In this document: piece by piece, positions 51,243 to 56,516 of the stretch
How the letters are laid out: the number at the start of each line of letters is the position of its first letter
Position numbering within the stretch: the stretch's first letter is position 1
Source of the DNA: Streptococcus sp. DD13
GTDB lineage: Bacteria > Bacillota > Bacilli > Lactobacillales > Streptococcaceae
Assembly (NCBI RefSeq): GCF_001578875.1
Contig: NZ_KQ969506.1
Span: 1,132,059-1,188,574, forward strand
DNA length: 56,516 nucleotides
Reading direction: 5' to 3'
Position numbers and translations under genes: made by a program
The notes under the pieces: model-generated
Told to the model about the DNA's origin: nothing
What the model saw: the letters and a program-made list of their open reading frames with translations, nothing else
Database searches by the model: none

Positions 51243-52922
51243 ATGTCATCTATCAATCTAAAACCTGAAGAAGTCGGCGTATACGCCATCGGTGGTTTGG
51301 GAGAGATCGGGAAAAACACATACGGGATCGAATACAAGAATGAAATTATCATTGTAGATGCCGGTATTAAATTCCCCGAAGATGATCTATTAGGGATTGA
51401 CTACGTGATCCCAGACTACTCTTATATTGTTGAAAATATCGATCGGGTCAAAGGACTGGTCATCACCCACGGTCACGAAGATCATATCGGAGGGATTCCC
51501 TTCCTGCTCAAGCAAGCGAATATCCCTATCTACGCAGGTCCCCTTGCCCTAGCATTAATCCGCGGAAAATTAGAAGAACACGGTCTGCTCCGGGACGCAA
51601 CCTTACACGAGATCAATGCCAATACCGTTTTGACCTTTAAGCACTTGAGTGTCTCCTTTTTCAGGACAACCCACTCCATCCCTGAGCCTTTAGGGGTCGT
51701 TATCGACACCCCTCAAGGAAAAATTGTCTGTACTGGGGACTTCAAGTTTGACTTCACCCCTGTTGGAGAACCTGCAGATTTGCATCGAATGGCTGCCCTT
51801 GGAGAAGAAGGCGTTCTCTGTCTCTTATCTGACTCGACCAATGCAGAAGTTCCAACCTTCACTAATTCCGAAAAAATTGTTGGTCAGTCCATTATGAAGA
51901 TTATCGAAGGTATCACAGGACGGATTATTTTTGCCTCCTTTGCTTCCAATATCTTCCGTCTGCAACAAGCTGCAGAAGCTGCCGTTCGGACCGGACGGAA
52001 AATTGCCGTCTTTGGTCGGTCCATGGAAAAGGCAATCGTCAACGGAATCGAGCTAGGCTACATCAAAGTTCCAGAAGGAACCTTTATTGAACCTTCTGAA
52101 ATCAAAGAATATCCTGCAGGTGAAATGATGATTTTGTGTACAGGTAGTCAAGGGGAACCCATGGCTGCTCTCTCACGGATCGCCCATGGGACTCACCGTC
52201 AAGTACAACTGCAACCAGGGGATACGGTCATCTTTTCTTCCAGCCCCATCCCCGGAAATACAACAGGTGTCAACCAGTTGATCAACATCCTGACAGAGGC
52301 TGGTGCAGAAGTTATCCACGGAAAAGTGAACAACATCCATACCTCTGGACACGGTGGTCAGCAAGAGCAAAAACTCATGTTGCGCTTAATTAAACCAAAA
52401 TACTTCATGCCTGTTCACGGAGAATACCGGATGCAGAAGATCCACGCTGGACTAGCAGTGGATACCGGTGTCCCTAAGGAAAATATTTTTATCCTGGAAA
52501 ATGGGGATGTCTTAGGACTGACCGCTAACTCTGCACGGAGAGCTGGACATTTTAATGCTCAGGATATCTATGTAGACGGAAATCGTATCGGAGAAATTGG
52601 AGCTGCAGTCCTCAAAGACCGTCGTGATTTGTCCGAAGACGGAGTGGTCCTAGCCGTTGCAACCGTTGACTTCCAGTCGAAGATGATTTTAGCAGGACCA
52701 GATATCTTGAGCCGTGGATTCATCTACATGCGTGAATCCGGGGAACTAATCCGGGAAAGCCAGCGTATCCTCTTTAACGCCATTCGGATTGCCCTCAAAA
52801 ACAAAGAGGCCAATATCCAGTCTGTCAACGGAGCGATTGTAAATGCTCTACGTCCCTTCCTTTATGAACGGACTGAGCGGGAACCAATCATTATCCCAAT
52901 GATCTTGACACCAGACGAGTAA
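51243..52922 (+). CDS. rnjA: Ribonuclease J1
   Basis: Principal 5'-3' exoribonuclease and endonuclease of RNA decay in Firmicutes. The 559-residue metallo-beta-lactamase/beta-CASP enzyme has the zinc motif HGHEDHIGG (H76, H78, D80, H81), [10 protein letters not shown] and the beta-CASP block [28 protein letters not shown] and PVHGEYRM lie toward the C-terminus. The short intercistronic gap (3 nt) to rpoY indicates one transcript. Copy 5 of the 175-bp element begins 31 nt after the stop in the same orientation. Confidence 0.96.
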   Translation: MSSINLKPEEVGVYAIGGLGEIGKNTYGIEYKNEIIIVDAGIKFPEDDLLGIDYVIPDYSYIVENIDRVKGLVITHGHEDHIGGIPFLLKQANIPIYAGPLALALIRGKLEEHGLLRDATLHEINANTVLTFKHLSVSFFRTTHSIPEPLGVVIDTPQGKIVCTGDFKFDFTPVGEPADLHRMAALGEEGVLCLLSDSTNAEVPTFTNSEKIVGQSIMKIIEGITGRIIFASFASNIFRLQQAAEAAVRTGRKIAVFGRSMEKAIVNGIELGYIKVPEGTFIEPSEIKEYPAGEMMILCTGSQGEPMAALSRIAHGTHRQVQLQPGDTVIFSSSPIPGNTTGVNQLINILTEAGAEVIHGKVNNIHTSGHGGQQEQKLMLRLIKPKYFMPVHGEYRMQKIHAGLAVDTGVPKENIFILENGDVLGLTANSARRAGHFNAQDIYVDGNRIGEIGAAVLKDRRDLSEDGVVLAVATVDFQSKMILAGPDILSRGFIYMRESGELIRESQRILFNAIRIALKNKEANIQSVNGAIVNALRPFLYERTEREPIIIPMILTPDE

Positions 52923-52952
52923 CAAGACCACAACCATTCATAGAAATCAAAA

Positions 52953-53127
52953 GAGGCTGGGACAAAAGTCCTAGCCTCTTGTTTGTTTTTGAATTGTCGA
53001 GCAAGACGCAGTGGTTAAGTGGGCTCTACCACGCTGATTTCATCAGCTTTTACAGCCCTACTCAACTGTGCGGAGCTGGGACGACGAAATCGAATTCTAT
53101 CGAATGACCGATTTTTGTCCCGCTCTC
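52953..53127 (+). repeat. 175-bp interspersed element, copy 5
   Basis: Same-length unit, immediately after rnjA and in its orientation, ending 12 nt before the stop codon of the convergent membrane-protein gene. It is the copy whose minus-strand reading frame is broken by TAA, arguing against a coding role for the element. Confidence 0.93.
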
Positions 53128-53138
53128 TTTTTTTCAAT

Positions 53139-53594
53139 TTATTGATGCTTCCTTTGAAAATGATGGACAATCGGAAGTCCAAGTAGGATAACCACTACCA
53201 GAGAGGCAACTAAACTGATATACACTCCATAGCCAACTGAGCCACCTTTGTAGGCAGCCTCACTGACAGCTCGTAACTGAGCGTCCACCGTTGCAACCTT
53301 TCCATGCACTGCAAAAAACTCAACCAGCCCAAATATAAAGGACAAGACCGCAAGCCCACAAATGGAATAAGAAAATACCGGGGAAAATTCTTCCTTCCGT
53401 TCTCCGATAAGAGAAAGAGCCACAATTAAGCCAAATAAAATCAGGCTCACAAAAGCATCCGTAGGCGTATCCCCCCTACCAAATCCATTGACATTCATCG
53501 TCAACTGAAACGCATCAATACTAATCCAAGGTAAAAAGACCGACACCAGTCCAGAAATACCACAAATAATCGTTAGAAACCGTCGTTTTTCCAT
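53139..53594 (-). CDS. Small four-helix membrane protein, LPW family (paralogue 1)
   Basis: Unrecognised 151-residue membrane protein. Four hydrophobic segments are visible (about residues 6-24, 46-61, 70-90 and 122-141). After the first comes FLPWISID, and before the last GYGVYISLVAS. The gene at 54424 shares this layout (KxxR start, LPW after helix 1, GYG before helix 4), and a broken third copy lies between them, so the three arose by duplication. AGGAGG precedes two in-frame ATGs; I used the one 8 nt away. Function unknown. Confidence 0.72.
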   Translation of the reverse strand: MEKRRFLTIICGISGLVSVFLPWISIDAFQLTMNVNGFGRGDTPTDAFVSLILFGLIVALSLIGERKEEFSPVFSYSICGLAVLSFIFGLVEFFAVHGKVATVDAQLRAVSEAAYKGGSVGYGVYISLVASLVVVILLGLPIVHHFQRKHQ

Positions 53595-53630
53595 TTTCAT
53601 CTCCTCCTAATAAACAACAAACCTTTTCAC

Positions 53631-54146
53631 TCAAAACGATCCACTTCTACCACGACCAGAAGATTCCAATAAAGGACTCCTGGAATTATCCTCTATATGT
53701 ACAGCTCCTCCATCTCCTCGAGTCGTCTGTTTGCGATTGAAAACAGGGATAAAGAACCATAAAACTCCCAATATGCAGGCCCCTAATAAGAGGGAAACTC
53801 TTGCATCTGCATCGACGCAGCTGGCAGAAAAAAATTCCTGACCAACCGCTACAACTACTAGAGTAGTAGCACTCGCCTTTTAGCTCCTACTAGAACATAG
53901 AACAAGAGTGTGGTCATCCCAATCAGACCAAATCCCCTCGTAAGAAAATAAAGGAAAGCCCCTGAAACAAGACGCTGTGCGTCAGCGGTAATATTTCCGT
54001 CTGTCCAGATTCCTTTTAATGAGATATAGATGAGACTCCTAAATGGGGGGCAAATTCTCCTAAATAAATCTGTACCCATTCCAGGCAAACGGTTAAGGCT
54101 CCCAAAATGGACAAAAGAACAATAAAAACACGTTGTTGTTTTACAT
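53631..54146 (-). pseudogene. Decayed LPW-family membrane protein (paralogue 3)
   Basis: The minus strand holds the outline of the same four-helix protein as its two neighbours, split over three frames. The first segment, after GAGGAG and an ATG followed at once by TAA, reads KQQRVFIVLLSILGALTV and continues to a stop. The second (within 53858-54088) reads VSGAFLYFLTRGFGLIGM and KRRVLLL. The third reads SATTLVVVAVGQEF, then LLLGACILGVLWFFIPVFN, with a Ser/Gly/Arg tail ending at 53631. At least two frameshifts plus a start-region defect make it non-functional. Confidence 0.65.
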
Positions 54147-54383
54147 TTTACTCCTCTTATGGGCCATTTTCCTTAACTATAACAGTCTTTGTCCCCCTTG
54201 TCAACATGATCGAACACCCTTTTCCATCGTTTTTTCGAAGGAATTTTTCAGATCCATCTAAGAACCCTGGGGGAGGACTTTACAGCTTATTCAGACCGAT
54301 GAGACTTAGTCCAATATGCCCTTTTCAAATTCTTTCCTATCCGAATCCTGCCACCAAGCTCCTTATACTTCTTCCTCCTATAC

Positions 54384-54417
54384 AAAAAAGTCTGAAAACG
54401 ATTGTTTCAGACTTTTT
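54384..54417. terminator. Terminator of membrane-protein paralogue 2
   Basis: AAAAAGTCTGAAA pairs with TTTCAGACTTTTT around a 7-nt loop, 7 nt past the stop codon at 54424 on the minus strand; symmetrical tracts. Confidence 0.88.
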
Positions 54418-54423
54418 CATCCT

Positions 54424-55323
54424 TTATACTTGAGGAGATTGACTATCTGCTGAAGCAGGGTTGCCTGATCCTTCAGATGTTGGTTCTGTCGTTGCTTGAC
54501 CTGGGAACTGTGGCGCAACTGGTTGAACAGGTCCCCCTACGTTAGGAAAGACTGGAGCAACTGGCTCTTGGGGTTGTACTGGTTGTGTATAAGGCGTTTG
54601 ACCTTGAGGTGCTTGGCCTGGAAATTGTGGAGCCTGAGCCTGAGGTTGTGCATAGGCTTGAGCTTGGGGCTGTACTGGTTGTGTGTAAGCCTGAGCTTGA
54701 GGTGCTTGGCCCGGGAATTGTGGAGCCTGAGCTTGGGGTTGTGCATAGGCTTGAGCTTGGGGTTGTACAGGTTGTGTATAAGGTGCTTGACCTTGAGGTA
54801 CTTGGCCTGGAAACTGTGGAGCTTGACCTGGGTAAGCTGCTTGAGGAATCACCGGACGTGGGTTTGGATTTTTAAACAATTTCGCTACGTTTTCAAAGAA
54901 TTGGCTAAAACCAGCCCCTGACAAACGTGGTGGAAGCGCAAACGGAATCACCACAACAGCAATCGCCGCAACCAATGTAATCCATAGACCATATCCAACA
55001 CTCAAGCCAGCAGCATATCCCATCAGATTATTCACACTAATAATATCCAGAAACGCAATCACAACGATAACAAGTCCCAAGAGGAACTCTGTCACCAATA
55101 AGCTAGCGGCCATTTGAGTTGAAATATAGCCAATTAAGGCGATAATCGCGATGAACAAGAAAAGAAAAACAGTTAATTTTCCATCACGATCAAAACCAAA
55201 AAGATCTCTATATGACCCTGTGTAATAAGATCCACCTGAAAGAGTTGACCAAGGCAATAGTGACGCGATAAAGCCAACCAAAGCAGTGATCAAAAACGAT
55301 AGTCTTTGTTTATCCATTTTCAT
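54424..55323 (-). CDS. Membrane protein with Pro/Gln-rich repeat tail, LPW family (paralogue 2)
   Basis: Unrecognised 299-residue protein. The first 130 residues form four hydrophobic segments, with LLPWSTLS after the first and GLSVGYGLWITLVAAIAVV at the fourth, matching the small protein at 53139. The rest is a cytoplasmic or surface tail of low complexity, rich in Pro, Gln and Ala. It contains two full copies of a unit of about 31 residues (opening TQPVQPQAQAYAQPQAQAP) flanked by partial ones. AAGGAG precedes the ATG. It has its own terminator. Function unknown; the tail could be a scaffold or interaction region (speculation). Confidence 0.75.
   Translation of the reverse strand: MKMDKQRLSFLITALVGFIASLLPWSTLSGGSYYTGSYRDLFGFDRDGKLTVFLFLFIAIIALIGYISTQMAASLLVTEFLLGLVIVVIAFLDIISVNNLMGYAAGLSVGYGLWITLVAAIAVVVIPFALPPRLSGAGFSQFFENVAKLFKNPNPRPVIPQAAYPGQAPQFPGQVPQGQAPYTQPVQPQAQAYAQPQAQAPQFPGQAPQAQAYTQPVQPQAQAYAQPQAQAPQFPGQAPQGQTPYTQPVQPQEPVAPVFPNVGGPVQPVAPQFPGQATTEPTSEGSGNPASADSQSPQV
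54540..54840 (-). repeat. In-frame repeats encoding Pro/Gln/Ala-rich units
   Basis: Two near-identical units of about 93 bp, plus partial units on each side, in the 3' half of the membrane-protein gene. Other frames stay open across it because of the repetition, giving false ORFs. Confidence 0.8.
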
Positions 55324-55455
55324 AATTCTCCTTTTTTCTAGGTATTCCTATTTTATCTTATTAACTCCTCTTTGTCAATCGCTTTCAGAACTTACAAACC
55401 CCTCTTTCATGCCATTCTTCAGCATCCTCTCGCATCTTAAAATCCAGCATCCCAA

Positions 55456-55486
55456 TAAAAAAAGAGGGCTTTAGCCCCCTTTTTTC
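55456..55486. terminator. glnA terminator
   Basis: AAAAAAGAGGGCT pairs with AGCCCCCTTTTTT (one mismatch) around a 2-nt loop, about 72 nt after the glnA stop codon on the minus strand; symmetrical tracts. Confidence 0.85.
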
Positions 55487-55557
55487 TACTGTACATTCGT
55501 ATTCCCTTACTTGCGATCGGCACTTGGCTTCACTTGCAAAGGATGGGCCATGCATTC

Positions 55558-56516
55558 TTAATAGAGATGCAGATAGTTTTCAATTTCCCATTGAGAAACA
55601 AAACTTGCATAAGAAGCCCATTCGATCCGTTTTGCTTCGACAAAGTTGGTATAAATATGGTCTCCAAGCGCAGCTTTCACCACCTCATCCTCGCTCAAAG
55701 CCTTTACAGCATTGTGAAGGGTTGATGGTAGATCAATAATTCCTGCTGCTTTCCGCTCTTCCGCACTCATTCCATAAATATTGGTTTCCACAGGTGCAGG
55801 AGCTTCGATTTTATTGATAATACCGTCCAATCCTGCTTCTAGCAACACAGCTAGGGCCAGGTAAGGGTTGGCAGTCGGATCAACGGACCGCAATTCAAGA
55901 CGCGTTCCCATCCCACGTGAAGCAGGGACACGAACCAGGGGTGACCGGTTGCTTCCTGCCCAAGCAATATAAACAGGCGCTTCAAAGCCAGGGACTAGAC
56001 GCTTATAGGAATTCACTGTTGGGTTGATGATGGCTGTATAGTTATAAGCATGTTTCATCAAGCCTCCGAGGAAATAGTAGGCATCTTGTGATAACTGCAT
56101 TCCTCGTGGATCATTCGCATCAAAAAAGGCATTCCCATTTTCATTAAAGAGAGACATGTTGCAGTGCATTCCGCTACCAGCAATGCCATATTTTGGTTTG
56201 GCCATAAAGGTCGCATAAAGACCGTGCTTACGAGCAATGGTTTTTACTACAAGCTTAAAGATTTGGATATTGTCACAAGCTTTTAACACTTCTGCATACT
56301 TAAAGTCGATTTCATGCTGACCCACCGCTACCTCGTGGTGAGAAGCTTCCACTTCAAATCCCATTTCCGTTAGGACATTTACGATTTCACGCCGAGTATT
56401 GTCCGCTAAATCTGTTGGAGCCAAGTCAAAGTACCCACCTTGGTCATTGACCTCAAGGGTTGGGTGGCCTTCCTCGTCCATCTTAAAGAGGAAAAACTCT
56501 GGTTCTGGTCCAAGGT
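55558..56516 (-). CDS. glnA: Glutamine synthetase type I, 3' part (cut by window end)
   Basis: About 319 C-terminal residues of glutamine synthetase, which makes glutamine from glutamate and ammonia. The open frame enters from the window edge ([10 protein letters not shown] at the edge), so the methionine at 56481 is internal. Visible motifs are the ammonia and glutamate site in [17 protein letters not shown], the ATP-site block [37 protein letters not shown] and [12 protein letters not shown]. The C-terminal adenylylation tyrosine motif of enteric enzymes is absent. In streptococci it is normally the second gene after the repressor glnR, which would lie outside the window. Confidence 0.95.
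   Translation of the reverse strand, partial: LGPEPEFFLFKMDEEGHPTLEVNDQGGYFDLAPTDLADNTRREIVNVLTEMGFEVEASHHEVAVGQHEIDFKYAEVLKACDNIQIFKLVVKTIARKHGLYATFMAKPKYGIAGSGMHCNMSLFNENGNAFFDANDPRGMQLSQDAYYFLGGLMKHAYNYTAIINPTVNSYKRLVPGFEAPVYIAWAGSNRSPLVRVPASRGMGTRLELRSVDPTANPYLALAVLLEAGLDGIINKIEAPAPVETNIYGMSAEERKAAGIIDLPSTLHNAVKALSEDEVVKAALGDHIYTNFVEAKRIEWASYASFVSQWEIENYLHLY

Noticed and set aside
54496-54921. Long plus-strand and minus-strand frames over the Pro/Gln repeats
   Set aside because: Same artefact of in-frame repeats; Leu- and Trp-rich nonsense translation without start signals.

Overview
The window is chromosomal DNA from a Streptococcus, most likely an oral species of the Mitis/Sanguinis type. 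The evidence is conserved streptococcal gene order (rnhC/lepB divergent from zapA-cvpA-mutS2; tsaB-rimI-tsaD divergent from rpoY-rnjA; cppA beside a serine hydrolase; a glycerol facilitator divergent from pepX), a RocS homologue, zinc-independent L32 and L33, a class 1A dihydroorotate dehydrogenase, pyruvate formate-lyase and LPXTG surface proteins. I did not compute composition and do not name a species. No rRNA, tRNA, CRISPR array, prophage or intact insertion sequence was seen.

Layout. 1-2.2 kb: hisS and, divergently, rpmF-rpmG. 2.2-8.2 kb: a ClbS/DfsB-family gene, a decayed stretch, and the trehalose locus (treB-treC divergent from treR), with a near-consensus cre site over the treB promoter. 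8.2-20.7 kb is the accessory surface region: an orphan LacR-type regulator, a repeat-rich membrane-anchored Gln/Gly protein, pcp, a MATE exporter, two adjacent LPXTG proteins (GbpC/Spa type and Cna-B type), and a YhgE/Pip membrane protein with a divergent TetR regulator and twin operators. 20.7-35 kb is mostly housekeeping: Nudix, HAD, pyrD, mscS, msrAB, trxA, mutS2-cvpA-zapA, rnhC-lepB, recD2 and dinB. 35-47 kb: pflB, a LysM-CHAP hydrolase, a serine hydrolase with cppA, the glycerol facilitator, pepX, ybaB, a Sua5-type gene, rocS and a flavoprotein. 47-56.5 kb: azlCD, the tRNA t6A genes tsaD-rimI-tsaB, rpoY-rnjA, a cluster of three related small membrane proteins (the middle one broken), and the 3' part of glnA, cut by the window end.

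The clearest signal not explained by ordinary genes is an interspersed element of exactly 175 bp, present five times (8170, 12556, 26040, 45359 inverted, 52953). It has no indels between copies, imperfect terminal inverted repeats and three predicted stem-loops, and it usually sits at the 3' end of genes. Other points of note are three tandem CiaR-like direct repeats in front of the Gln/Gly-rich protein, four genes whose -10 hexamer lies 6-7 nt before the start codon (predicted leaderless or nearly leaderless mRNAs), a shared terminator carrying both stop codons of a convergent gene pair, and a structured leader before rpoY-rnjA.

Starts were moved inward from the longest open frame where a good ribosome binding site or the family's usual N-terminus supported it; those choices are stated per gene. 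All functions come from reading motifs and recalled family features; no database search was run.
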